A stretch of 64,000 nucleotides of DNA from Pseudoduganella umbonata. Lineage in GTDB: Bacteria > Pseudomonadota > Gammaproteobacteria > Burkholderiales > Burkholderiaceae_D. Both the position numbers and the translations under genes were made by a program. Shown here piece by piece: positions 17,080 to 25,115 of this stretch; within the stretch, counting starts at the first letter, position 1, and each line of letters starts with the position of its first letter. Location of the stretch: the NCBI RefSeq assembly GCF_014192225.1, contig NZ_JACHXS010000006.1, positions 246,135 through 310,134 on the forward strand. Reading direction: 5' to 3'. The notes beneath the pieces were generated by a model. It searched no databases. It saw nothing but the letters and a program-made list of their open reading frames with translations, and was not told the DNA's origin.

Positions 17080-17637
17080 TCACTTGTCCATCAGGTAGCG
17101 CCAGCGCGTCATGTGCCGGCCCATGTCGACGGTATCCCCGTCGACGATGAACCGGCCATCGCCCGCATGGTGGATCAGGCGGCGCTCGGCGCGCTTCTCG
17201 TCGATACGGATGCGCGTCACTTCGAGGATGAACATGCTGTAGCGATCCACCATCGATGCATCGGCGACGCGGCACTCCAGGTTCGCCAGGCATTCGCGGA
17301 TCAACGGCGCCGCCACGGTCTTCGCACGCTGCGCGGTCAAACCGAACCCGGCGAACTTGTCGACATCGACGCCGGAGCAGTTGCCGATCTTCGTCACCTG
17401 CTCGGCCAGGTCCACGGTCGGCACGGCAAGCACGCATTCGCCGGTTTCCTGCAGCGTCTCGAAGCTGTGGTCCCACGGGCCGATCACGCAGGCCACCAGC
17501 GGCGGCTCGTGCTGCAGCATCATGTGAAAGCCCAGCGTCATCACATTGTGCTGCTCGTCGTTGCCGGTCGAGACCAGCAATATCGGGCCGGACTCCAGCA
17601 GGCGATAGGCGGTCGAAGGGGGAAGGTCTTTGTACAT
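17080..17637 (-). CDS. Flavin reductase family protein (FMN-binding split barrel)
   Basis: A 185-residue flavin reductase-like domain: GPILLVSTGNDEQHNVMTLG at the flavin-binding strand region, CVIGPWDHSFETLQETGECV and the C-terminal LIHHAGDGRFIVDGDT. Such proteins reduce free FMN or bind it tightly and support monooxygenases. ATG 17637 is preceded by GGAGAA; the open frame has two earlier starts without support. It lies downstream of pirin on the same strand (113 bp) and may be co-transcribed with it from the shared-operator promoter. Confidence 0.87.
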   Translation of the reverse strand: MYKDLPPSTAYRLLESGPILLVSTGNDEQHNVMTLGFHMMLQHEPPLVACVIGPWDHSFETLQETGECVLAVPTVDLAEQVTKIGNCSGVDVDKFAGFGLTAQRAKTVAAPLIRECLANLECRVADASMVDRYSMFILEVTRIRIDEKRAERRLIHHAGDGRFIVDGDTVDMGRHMTRWRYLMDK

Positions 17638-17750
17638 GGCAGTTCTCCGCATGCGTTGGTGAGCCGCCATGGTGCCGCCTTGGCGCGGCACGGTCAGTCG
17701 GGTGCTTGCGGGAACTGTCGGGGATTTGCTGCCTGCGGACGGGAAGGAAC

Positions 17751-18596
17751 CTACATCACGCCGGCGGCGCGCAGCTCGGTACCGATGCGGGCGATCTCCG
17801 CTTCGCCGCGGTCCAGCGCCGCATGGCTGGTATGCACCGAGTAGTAGCCGGTGACCAGGTCGTGCGGGTGTTTCGGCGCCGAACCCAGCACGAAGTCGGT
17901 CGCGCCCCGCGCGGTGAATACCAGTTCGCCGCCGCCTTCCTCGAACACGGCCACTTCCCGTTCCAGCGTGGTGCCTGCCGTGTCGACGGCGCCGCGGCCG
18001 ACCGCTACCCAGGCCACGTCATGGCCGGCCGGCGGCTGGTAGCGCCATGTCTCGCCGTCGCGCAGCGTCACGTGCAGGTAGTTGATCGGGGCACGCGGGC
18101 GGATCGCGCTGCTTGCGGTGCCGTACTGCCCGATCACCACGCGCGCCGGCCCGTCCGACTGCACATGTTCCGGCGCCAGGTAGATGCTCTGGGTCGGGCC
18201 GTTCTCGTCTTCGGGGGGCAGCGCGAGCCACAGCTGGAAGCCCGTCACGCCACCGCCATCGGCGGGGCCGCCCTCGTGCCATACGCCGCCGCCGGCACGC
18301 ATCCATTCGATGCCGCCGACCGGCAGCACGCCGCGGCTGCCGGTGGTCTCGCGGTACTCCAGCGCGCCGTCGAGGATCACCGTCACGGTCGCGATGCCGG
18401 AGTGCGGGTGCATGCCCATCTTGTGGCGCGACGATTCCAGCTCGAACAGGTCGACGAAGACGAATGGCTTGATCAGTTCGCCCAGGTCTCCCGGGCTGAC
18501 GAAACGGGTGACGCCGCCGCGCCCACGGCCGCGGGTGCGGTGGACGATGCCGCGTTCGGCGGCGGCTGGATAAGCAATGTCGATACGTGCATTCAT
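17751..18596 (-). CDS. Pirin family protein
   Basis: A 281-residue bicupin. The N-terminal cupin has DPFV-type FVFVDLFELES and the metal-binding motif HPHSGIATVTVILDGALEY with HxH...E. It continues with GGIEWMRAGGGVWHEGGP, the pirin signature. The C-terminal cupin has HVTLRDGETWRYQPPAGHDV. Bacterial pirins can act as quercetinases or redox sensors; metal and substrate are not known here. AGGAGAT precedes the ATG. Divergent from the LysR gene at 18702, with a 105-bp intergenic region that contains the shared operator block. This is a classic LysR-target arrangement. Confidence 0.92.
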   Translation of the reverse strand: MNARIDIAYPAAAERGIVHRTRGRGRGGVTRFVSPGDLGELIKPFVFVDLFELESSRHKMGMHPHSGIATVTVILDGALEYRETTGSRGVLPVGGIEWMRAGGGVWHEGGPADGGGVTGFQLWLALPPEDENGPTQSIYLAPEHVQSDGPARVVIGQYGTASSAIRPRAPINYLHVTLRDGETWRYQPPAGHDVAWVAVGRGAVDTAGTTLEREVAVFEEGGGELVFTARGATDFVLGSAPKHPHDLVTGYYSVHTSHAALDRGEAEIARIGTELRAAGVM

Positions 18597-18626
18597 GATG
18601 GATCTCCTGGCAGGTGTGAGGGAAGT

Positions 18627-18691
18627 GAAGCCATCGTAGGCGTCGACAATCGATCTGAATAGCCGATATAATTCGATACATTCAATCCAAG
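18627..18691 (-). promoter_or_regulatory. Pirin/LysR divergent promoter with shared operator block
   Basis: Positions 18627-18686 align by eye with 687-752 upstream of doxX, sharing GAAG.CATC.TAGG, ATCTG.ATAGCC and ATATAA.TCGAT. Orientation relative to the minus-strand gene is the same. Because the block lies between pirin and a divergent LysR gene, that LysR protein (18702-19601) is the best candidate to bind all three copies. This is inference from the usual LysR layout. Confidence 0.6.
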
Positions 18692-18701
18692 GAGTAGATG
18701 G

Positions 18702-19601
18702 ATGCTGGACGCACTGTCGCTGGACCAGTTACGCACCTTCATCGCCGCGGCGGAGGAGGGCAGCTTTTCGGCGGCGGGCCGGCGCCTGCGCCGGGCCCAG
18801 TCGGTGGTCAGCCACACGCTGGCCAACCTGGAGCTGCAGGTGGGCTTCGCGCTGTTCGAGCGCACCGGGCGTTATCCCGTGCTGACGGAGCAGGGCCGGG
18901 CGCTGCTGGAAGGCGCGCGTGCCGCGGTGGGCAGCATGGATGCGTTCAAGGCGCGCGCCCGCACGCTTGCCGAGGGGCTGGAGCCGGAGCTGGCCGTGGC
19001 GGTGGACGTGATGTTCCCGATCGCCACGCTCACGGCGGCCGTGCAGGCGTTCCAGCAGCAGTTCCCGTCCACGCCGCTGCGCCTGCACGTGGAAGCGCTG
19101 GGCGCCGTCGTCCAGCCGCTGCTGGCGGGCCAGTGCCGCATCGCGATCATCGGTTCGCTGCCGGACGTGCCGGCCGACTGCGTGTCTCAATACCTGCTCG
19201 AGGTGGGGGCCGTCACCGTGGTGGCGCCGCAGCATCCGCTGGCGCAGGTCAAGGGTGTGGTGCTGCGCGAGACCGCCGGGCAGCACGTGCAGCTGGTGCT
19301 GACGGACCGCTCGGTGCTGACCGAGGGCCGCAACTTCGGCGTACTGTCCGCCAAGACCTGGCGGCTGGCCGACCTGGGCGCCAAGCACGCCTTCCTGCGC
19401 GCGGGGCTTGGCTGGGGCCACATGCCGCTGCACATGGTCGAAGGCGACCTGCGCGACGGCACGCTGGTGCGGATCGCGCTGGAAACCAGTCCCACCCTGG
19501 GTGCCGGCTTCTCGATGCACGCGATCCACCGCAAGGACCTGCCGCCGGGACCGGCGGGACGCTGGTTCGTCGAACGTTTGAAGGGCTGCCAGCCCGGGTA
19601 G
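18702..19601 (+). CDS. LysR-family transcriptional regulator
   Basis: A 299-residue LysR protein. The N-terminal winged helix (LDQLRTFIAAAEEGSFSAAG, then SVVSHTLANLELQVGFALFE) covers residues 5-65; the rest is the two-lobed effector domain. Start at 18702 follows AAGGAG; an ATG four bases upstream is out of frame. The gene is divergent from pirin with 105 bp between. It is the likely regulator of pirin, flavin reductase and, through the repeated operator block, perhaps doxX and the monooxygenase operon. The effector could be a quinone or aromatic compound, judging from the putative targets, but this is inference. Confidence 0.92.
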   Translation: MLDALSLDQLRTFIAAAEEGSFSAAGRRLRRAQSVVSHTLANLELQVGFALFERTGRYPVLTEQGRALLEGARAAVGSMDAFKARARTLAEGLEPELAVAVDVMFPIATLTAAVQAFQQQFPSTPLRLHVEALGAVVQPLLAGQCRIAIIGSLPDVPADCVSQYLLEVGAVTVVAPQHPLAQVKGVVLRETAGQHVQLVLTDRSVLTEGRNFGVLSAKTWRLADLGAKHAFLRAGLGWGHMPLHMVEGDLRDGTLVRIALETSPTLGAGFSMHAIHRKDLPPGPAGRWFVERLKGCQPG

Positions 19602-19617
19602 AACCGGTCGTAACGGT

Positions 19618-20544
19618 TCAGCCGCGCGGTCCGGGCGGCAGCGTGTAGGGGCTGGCGCGGAACAGGTCGATCATCCAGTCGACGAACACGCGCACCCGCG
19701 CGCTCAGGTGCCGGTTGGCCGGGTAGACGATGTAGATCGGCACGTCCGGCCCGCGCCAGCCTTCCAGCACGGGCACCAGGGCGCCGCTGTCGACATGGCG
19801 GCCGGAGATGAACGCGGGCGCGTACATGATGCCCAGTCCCTCCAGCGCGGCGGACAGCAGCGCGCCGCTCTCGTTCACCGACACGAAGTGGCGCCCCTTC
19901 ACCTCCACCGTTTCATCGCCGCGCGCCAGCACGACCTGCTGCGGGCGGTTCGAGCCGGCGTACACATATCGGATCATCGTATGGTCCTGTTCCAGGTCGG
20001 TGGGGTGGACGGGCATGCCGCGCGCCGCCAGGTAGGCCGGGCTGGCGCAGGCCGCCTGCGGCAGGCTGCCCAGGTGGCGCGCGATCAGCGATGGATCGGT
20101 GACGGTGCCGGCGCGGATCACGCAATCGACCCGCTCGCCGACCAGGTCCACCGGGCGGTCGCTGGCGCCGATGTCGATCTGCACGTCCGGATAGCGGGCA
20201 TGGAACGCGGCCAGCGACGGGATCAGCAGCAGCGAGGCGATCGTGGTGCCCATGTCCACGCGCAGGCGTCCGCGCGGGTGACTGCGGGCGCGCGCCAGTT
20301 CGTCCTCGACCTCGTCCCATTCCTCCACCAGCCGCACCATGCGCTCGTAATACGCCGTGCCGTCGCTGGTCGGGGACACGCGCCGCGTGGTGCGGTTCAG
20401 CAGCTTGATGCGCAGGTGCGCCTCGAGCTGCTGGACCAGCTTGGTGACGGTATTGCGCGGCAGTTGCAGCGTGTCGGCGGCGCGCGCGAAGCTGCCGGTT
20501 TCCACGACGCGCAGGAAGGTGCGGACGGCGGTGAGGTTATCCAT
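19618..20544 (-). CDS. LysR-family transcriptional regulator
   Basis: A 308-residue LysR protein of the subgroup that has NRTTRRVSPT after the helix-turn-helix (residues 1-65: LTAVRTFLRVVETGSFARAA, RNTVTKLVQQLEAHL). This subgroup often regulates oxidoreductases. The start at 20544 matches the universal MDNL start of the subgroup. It is convergent with the LysR gene at 18702 (16 bp between stops) and lies downstream of the aldo/keto reductase on the same strand. That reductase may therefore be in its operon or under its control. Confidence 0.92.
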   Translation of the reverse strand: MDNLTAVRTFLRVVETGSFARAADTLQLPRNTVTKLVQQLEAHLRIKLLNRTTRRVSPTSDGTAYYERMVRLVEEWDEVEDELARARSHPRGRLRVDMGTTIASLLLIPSLAAFHARYPDVQIDIGASDRPVDLVGERVDCVIRAGTVTDPSLIARHLGSLPQAACASPAYLAARGMPVHPTDLEQDHTMIRYVYAGSNRPQQVVLARGDETVEVKGRHFVSVNESGALLSAALEGLGIMYAPAFISGRHVDSGALVPVLEGWRGPDVPIYIVYPANRHLSARVRVFVDWMIDLFRASPYTLPPGPRG

Positions 20545-20656
20545 CGGGATGGGCTGGTTCCTGGCAATCGTGAATGGCGAGAGCGCGATTATGGTGGGGA
20601 TCGGCCGCGCCGGCAACGTCCATCGGCGGACCTCCGCCACGCCGCGCCATCACGGC

Positions 20657-21637
20657 TCAGGCGTTCAGCCCTTTCATGCCTTCGTCGCTGTAGCGCTGGC
20701 CCGCCGCGATCCCCCGCGGCAGCGCGGCGCCGATTGCCGCCACTTCGGCCGGCGCCAGCACGACGTCGACCGCGCCCAGGTTCTCGCGCAGGTAGGCCTC
20801 GCGCTTCGTGCCGGGAATCGGGATCACATGATCGCCCTGGGCCAGCAGCCAGGCCAGCGCCAGCTGGGCCGGCGTGCAGCCCTTGTCCGCCGCGAGCCGG
20901 CGCACCGTGTCGGCGATCTTCAGGTTGGCCTGCAGGTTGTCGCCCGTGAAGCGCGGATTGAAACTGCGGAAATCGTCCGGCGCCAGCGGCGTGGCGCTGT
21001 CGAATTTCCCGGTCAGGAAACCGCGGCCCAGCGGGCTGTAGGCGCAGAACGCCGTGCCCAGCTCCGCGCACGCGGCCAGCATGCCGTCCTCGGGATCGCG
21101 CGTCCACAGCGAATACTCGCTCTGCACCGCGGCGATCGGATGCACGGCCGCGGCGCGGCGCAGCGTGGCCGGCGTCACTTCGCACAGGCCGATGGCGCGC
21201 ACCTTGCCCGCGTCGACCAGGCCGGCCAGCGTGCCGATCGTGTCTTCCAGCGCAGCGCCCGGATCGATGCGGTGCACGTAGTACAGGTCGATCGTGTCGG
21301 TGCCCAGGCGCGACAGCGAGCCCTCGACGGCCTGGCGGATATAGGCCGGCGAGTTGTCGATGCGCCGCTCGTACCTGCCCGCTTCGCGCACGATGCCGAA
21401 CTTGGTGGCGACCCGCACGTCGGCGCGGCGGCCGGCCAGGAAGCGGCCCAGCAGGCGCTCGTTGTCGCCGTTGCCGTACGATTCGGCGGTGTCGAACAGC
21501 GTGACGCCGGCGTCGTACGCTGCTTCCAGCGTGCGCAGCGACTGCGCTTCGTCGGTGGCGCCATAGAACTCGGACATGCCCATGCAGCCCAGGCCCAGCG
21601 CGGAAACGCGCATGTTTGCGATGGTGCGGTATTTCAT
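20657..21637 (-). CDS. Aldo/keto reductase
   Basis: A 326-residue NADPH-dependent (alpha/beta)8 oxidoreductase of the AKR13-like group. The catalytic tetrad is visible in LFDTAESYG (Asp, Tyr), VATKFG (Lys) and LYYVHRIDP (His). The C-terminal IPIPGTKREAYLRENLGA binds the NADPH phosphate. GGAGG precedes the ATG. It lies upstream of the LysR gene at 20544 on the same strand (112 bp). Aldehydes or ketones are the likely substrates; the specific one is unknown. Confidence 0.93.
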   Translation of the reverse strand: MKYRTIANMRVSALGLGCMGMSEFYGATDEAQSLRTLEAAYDAGVTLFDTAESYGNGDNERLLGRFLAGRRADVRVATKFGIVREAGRYERRIDNSPAYIRQAVEGSLSRLGTDTIDLYYVHRIDPGAALEDTIGTLAGLVDAGKVRAIGLCEVTPATLRRAAAVHPIAAVQSEYSLWTRDPEDGMLAACAELGTAFCAYSPLGRGFLTGKFDSATPLAPDDFRSFNPRFTGDNLQANLKIADTVRRLAADKGCTPAQLALAWLLAQGDHVIPIPGTKREAYLRENLGAVDVVLAPAEVAAIGAALPRGIAAGQRYSDEGMKGLNA

Positions 21638-21839
21638 GTGGTCCTCCGTTGGTGTGTGATGGACACATCATGGGCCGGCGGGTTTGCGGTGTCAGGCGGA
21701 CGGTTGCGGCGGCTGTCGGGATCTTGCTATCGGCGAGATCAACCGGATTTCCACGTTTGAAAAAACGGTTTTCCGATCCCGCAAAATTCCGCCGTCGTCT
21801 ATGGTATCGTTGGATTTTCCATCGCAGAAGAAAACTCTG

Positions 21840-22505
21840 ATGAGCAAGAGTACGAAACCGGACTCCGCCAATCCTGCCAATCATGCCAACCCCGCCGCCG
21901 GCGAGCTCGGCAAATCGTTGCGCGAACTGCGCAAGCAGCGCGGCATGACGCTGAGCGAAGCCAGCGAGCGCGCCGGCCTGCCCGTGTCCACGCTGTCCAA
22001 GATCGAAAACAACCGCATGTCCGTCAGCTACGACAAGATGCTGCGCATCTCGCGCGCGCTGGGCGTGGACATCGGCCAGCTGTTTTCCACCGAGCCGTCG
22101 GTTGCGCCGGTGGCCGGGCCCGCGCCCAGCGGGCGGCGCAGCATCACGCGCGCCGGCAGCGGCTATGCGATCGAAACATCGAACTACGCCCACCTTTACC
22201 CGGCGGCGGATCTGCTGAACAAGCGCATCGTGCCCATCATCGCTGACATCCGCGCGCGCACGCTGAAGGAGTTCGGCGAACTGATCCGCCATCCCGGCGA
22301 GGAATATGCCTACGTGCTGGAAGGCACCGTGGAACTGCACACGGAACTGTATGCGCCCGTGCGGCTGGCGCAGGGCGACTCGATCTACTTCGACAGCGGC
22401 ATGGGCCATGCCTACCTGGCCGTGGGCGACGGTGCCTGCCGGGTACTGTCGATCTGCTCGGGCGATGCCGAACACCTGATCGAATCGCGTCCCGACATCC
22501 TGTAA
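21840..22505 (+). CDS. XRE-family regulator with C-terminal cupin domain
   Basis: A 221-residue regulator. An N-terminal helix-turn-helix (about 22-80: LGKSLRELRKQRGMTLSEAS, PVSTLSKIENNRMSVSY) is followed by a cupin_2 sensor (about 150-215: HPGEEYAYVLEGTVELHTEL, GDSIYFDSGMGHAYL). Such proteins often repress amino acid or amine catabolism and sense the substrate through the cupin. Start 21840 is chosen for domain spacing; an in-frame ATG at 21801 is possible and neither has a strong ribosome-binding site. It precedes the FAD oxidoreductase and the peptide-degradation genes, the probable targets. The stop codon lies inside a 13-bp tandem repeat. Confidence 0.9.
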   Translation: MSKSTKPDSANPANHANPAAGELGKSLRELRKQRGMTLSEASERAGLPVSTLSKIENNRMSVSYDKMLRISRALGVDIGQLFSTEPSVAPVAGPAPSGRRSITRAGSGYAIETSNYAHLYPAADLLNKRIVPIIADIRARTLKEFGELIRHPGEEYAYVLEGTVELHTELYAPVRLAQGDSIYFDSGMGHAYLAVGDGACRVLSICSGDAEHLIESRPDIL

Positions 22506-22535
22506 AGGCATCCTGTAAAGGCATCCTGTAAAGGG
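22497..22535 (+). repeat. Three tandem copies of a 13-bp unit spanning the regulator stop codon
   Basis: ATCCTGTAAAGGC is repeated three times without interruption; the last copy ends in G instead of C. The first copy supplies the last codons and TAA stop of the XRE gene. Each extra copy carries another TAA, though the 13-bp period shifts the frame. Slippage is the simplest origin. Confidence 0.9.
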
Positions 22536-22600
22536 TGCTGCAAATCTTGCTGTGACCCGCAGGCAGGCACGCCGTGCTTGCCAGCGGATGCCTGCGTGCC

Positions 22601-22617
22601 CTATATTTCAAATATAG
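22601..22617. promoter_or_regulatory. AT-rich perfect palindrome upstream of the FAD oxidoreductase
   Basis: CTATATTT-C-AAATATAG is a perfect 17-bp palindrome about 33 bp before the oxidoreductase start, in otherwise GC-rich DNA. It is followed by TTTCTTAATTTGAAAA. Related AT-rich words (TTTTCTAA, TTTCTAAT, CGAAAAA) recur in the divergent promoter at 28930-29090. A binding site for the XRE-cupin regulator is a reasonable inference. Confidence 0.5.
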
Positions 22618-22649
22618 AAAAACTTTCTTAATTTGAAAATGGAGGTGCA

Positions 22650-23783
22650 ATGCAGGCACGCAGCGATTTTCTCGTCATCGGCGGCGGCATCGCCGGCGCC
22701 TCGGCCGCCTGGTGGCTGTCCCGCACGGCCAGCGTCACGGTGCTGGAACTGGAGAGCCAGCCGGGCTATCACAGCACGGGACGCTCCGCCGCGCTGTACA
22801 TGGCCAGCTACGGGCCGCCGCAGGTACGCGCGCTCACGCTCGCCAGCCGGCCGTTCTTCGACGTGCCGCCGCCGGGCTTCGCGGAACACCCGCTGCTGAC
22901 ACCGCGCGGTGCGCTGCTGTTCGCGCACGAGGGCGGCGAGGCGGCGCTGGCCGCGCACGAGGCGCTGGTGCGCTCCGTGTCGGCCGGGGTGCGGCGGCTC
23001 ACCCCCGCCGAGGCATTGGCGCAGGTACCCGTGCTGCGGCCGAAGGGCCTGCTCGGCGCCGTCCTCGAAGAAGACGCAACGGACATCGACGTCGATGCGC
23101 TGCTGCAGGGCTTCCTGCGCGGCGTGCGCGCACGCGGCGGCCAGGTCGTCTGCGGCGCCGGCGTGCAGGCGCTGCGCCGTACCGGCGGCGAGTGGTGCGT
23201 GCAGACCGGTGCCGGCGAATTCCGCGCGCCGGTCGTCATCAACGCCGCCGGTGCCTGGGCGGACGCGGTCGGCGCGCTGGCCGGCGCCGCTCCTGTCGGG
23301 CTGGTGCCGAAGCGCCGATCGGCCCTGCTGTTCAGCGCCCCGGAAGGCATGGCGACAGGCGGCTGGCCGATGTTCATGGACGCCGCGCACGAGTTCTACG
23401 TGAAGCCGGATGCGGGGCTGCTGCTCGGCTCACCGTTCAACGCCGACCCGGTAGTCCCGCATGACGTGCAGGCGGAAGAACTCGACATCGCCATCGCGAT
23501 CGACGCCATCGAGCGGATGACGACATTGACCGTGCGGCGCCCGCGGCACGTGTGGGCCGGCCTGCGCTCCTTTGTCGCCGACGGCGAATGCGTGATCGGC
23601 CAGGATCCGCTGGTTCCCGGCTTCGTATGGGCGGCGGGGCAGGGCGGCTACGGCATCCAGACGGCGCCGGCGGCGGGCGAACTGTGCGCCGCGCTGGCGC
23701 TGGGCCATGCGCTGCCGGCATCGCTGGCCGGGGTCGACCCGGCCGCCGTCAGCCCGGCGCGGCCGGGGCTTGCTGAAGAATAA
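22650..23783 (+). CDS. FAD-dependent oxidoreductase, D-amino-acid/glycine oxidase (DAO) family
   Basis: A 377-residue flavoprotein: FAD-binding VIGGGIAGASAAWWL at residues 8-22, VLELESQPGYHSTGRSAA (the DAO flavin loop) near 30-47, and a C-terminal GQGGYGIQTAPAAGEL that contacts the flavin. The family oxidises amino acids or N-methyl amino acids to imino acids. A GGAGG site precedes ATG 22650. The gene lies behind the XRE-cupin regulator and next to the peptidase/transporter operon. In that context it could oxidise D-amino acids released from imported peptides, which is inference. It is convergent with the MFS gene (21 bp). Confidence 0.87.
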   Translation: MQARSDFLVIGGGIAGASAAWWLSRTASVTVLELESQPGYHSTGRSAALYMASYGPPQVRALTLASRPFFDVPPPGFAEHPLLTPRGALLFAHEGGEAALAAHEALVRSVSAGVRRLTPAEALAQVPVLRPKGLLGAVLEEDATDIDVDALLQGFLRGVRARGGQVVCGAGVQALRRTGGEWCVQTGAGEFRAPVVINAAGAWADAVGALAGAAPVGLVPKRRSALLFSAPEGMATGGWPMFMDAAHEFYVKPDAGLLLGSPFNADPVVPHDVQAEELDIAIAIDAIERMTTLTVRRPRHVWAGLRSFVADGECVIGQDPLVPGFVWAAGQGGYGIQTAPAAGELCAALALGHALPASLAGVDPAAVSPARPGLAEE

Positions 23784-23804
23784 GGCTGAAAGGCGGCTCG
23801 CCGG

Positions 23805-25100
23805 TCAGTCCGGCCGGCGTTCCGCTACGCGCATCGCCAGCAGGAACGCCAGCGTGCCGCAGATGCTGGTGACGACGCCAACCACGGCGAGCGGCACGGC
23901 GATATCGTCCGGCGTGCCGAACAGGCCGGCGCTGACGCTGACGACGGACGGCGCCACGCCGTAGCTCATCAGCAGCGCTACCGCATTGATCAGGCTGATC
24001 GACATGCCGCGCAGTTCATTCGGCACGAGCACGGCCACCGCCGCCGTCGAGGCGATCCCGGTGATGGCGCCCGCCGTGAGCAGCAGCGCGAACAGTGCGG
24101 CAAACGCGGTTGCGCTGGGCATCACGGGGAAGAAGGCGGCGGGAATCGACAGTGCCGCGCCGGCGATGGTGCCGATCAGGATGCCGCTGCGTCCGCGCGC
24201 GCGCTGGCCGATGTCGGCCAGGTAGCCGCCGATCGCGGTACCGACGATGCCGGAACCGAGGAACACCGCGCTCATCCACGCGCCGAAGTCGGCCGGCTGC
24301 TGGTGGAACACGCGCGTCAGCACCGGCACGGCCCAGATGCTGGCCGCCGCGTCGGCCATGCCGATCGTCGTCATGCCGACCACCATCGGGATCATCAGCC
24401 GGCGATACGTCCACAGTTCGCGCAGCGCGGCGCGCACATCGCCGGCGACGGCCGTGCCTTCCTCGCGCCGCGGCGGCTCGCGCAGCGCCAGCAGGGCCAG
24501 GCCCGCCAGCGCCATCACGGCAGCGAAGCTGAGCTGGACCAGGCGCCACGGCGTCAGGCCCGCGCCCTGCGCCGCGGCCGGCAGCACGCCGGGCAGCCAG
24601 CCCAGCAGCACGCCCACCAGCGCGAACGTGGCGGCGGCGCCGCAGGCCTGGCCGAGGCCGAGCAGCATCAGCGTGCGGCCGCGCGTGCCCGCGTCGGACA
24701 GGTCCGAGGCCAGCGACACGGCTGCCGTCACGGCCGCGGCGACCGAGGCGCCGACCAGCATGCGGGCGGCGAACATCATCGCGAAGCCGTGCGCGAAGGC
24801 GGTCAGCGCGCTGCCGGCGGCGCAGGCCAGGGCGGCCACGACGAGCAGGCGGGAACGGTTGGTCGAATCGACCAGCCGGCCCAGCGGCACGGACAGCAGG
24901 GCGAGCGGAATGGCCAGCGCCAGGCCCTGGATCAGGCTGATCTCGTTGTCGCTGAGGCCCAGGTCCGCGCGCACCAGTTCCTGCAAGGGGCTGAGCACGA
25001 CCTTGGCGGCGGTGCCCATGAACAGCGTGAGCGCGAGCAGGCCGATCGAGACATGCGTCAGGTTGACGGCGGGCCGGCGGTGCAGAACGGTGGCTTGCAT
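23805..25100 (-). CDS. MFS transporter
   Basis: A 431-residue, 12-helix major facilitator superfamily protein. The loop 2-3 motif is seen as PLGRLVDSTNRSRLL, with a long cytoplasmic loop near residues 205-235 between the two six-helix halves. The substrate cannot be read from the sequence. It is the last gene of a minus-strand operon after the TonB receptor and M81 peptidase (15-bp gap), so it probably moves a peptide, an amino acid or a breakdown product across the inner membrane. The position matches mlrD, the transporter of microcystin-degradation clusters. Confidence 0.87.
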   Translation of the reverse strand: MQATVLHRRPAVNLTHVSIGLLALTLFMGTAAKVVLSPLQELVRADLGLSDNEISLIQGLALAIPLALLSVPLGRLVDSTNRSRLLVVAALACAAGSALTAFAHGFAMMFAARMLVGASVAAAVTAAVSLASDLSDAGTRGRTLMLLGLGQACGAAATFALVGVLLGWLPGVLPAAAQGAGLTPWRLVQLSFAAVMALAGLALLALREPPRREEGTAVAGDVRAALRELWTYRRLMIPMVVGMTTIGMADAAASIWAVPVLTRVFHQQPADFGAWMSAVFLGSGIVGTAIGGYLADIGQRARGRSGILIGTIAGAALSIPAAFFPVMPSATAFAALFALLLTAGAITGIASTAAVAVLVPNELRGMSISLINAVALLMSYGVAPSVVSVSAGLFGTPDDIAVPLAVVGVVTSICGTLAFLLAMRVAERRPD

Positions 25101-25115
25101 GGATAGTCCTATCGG

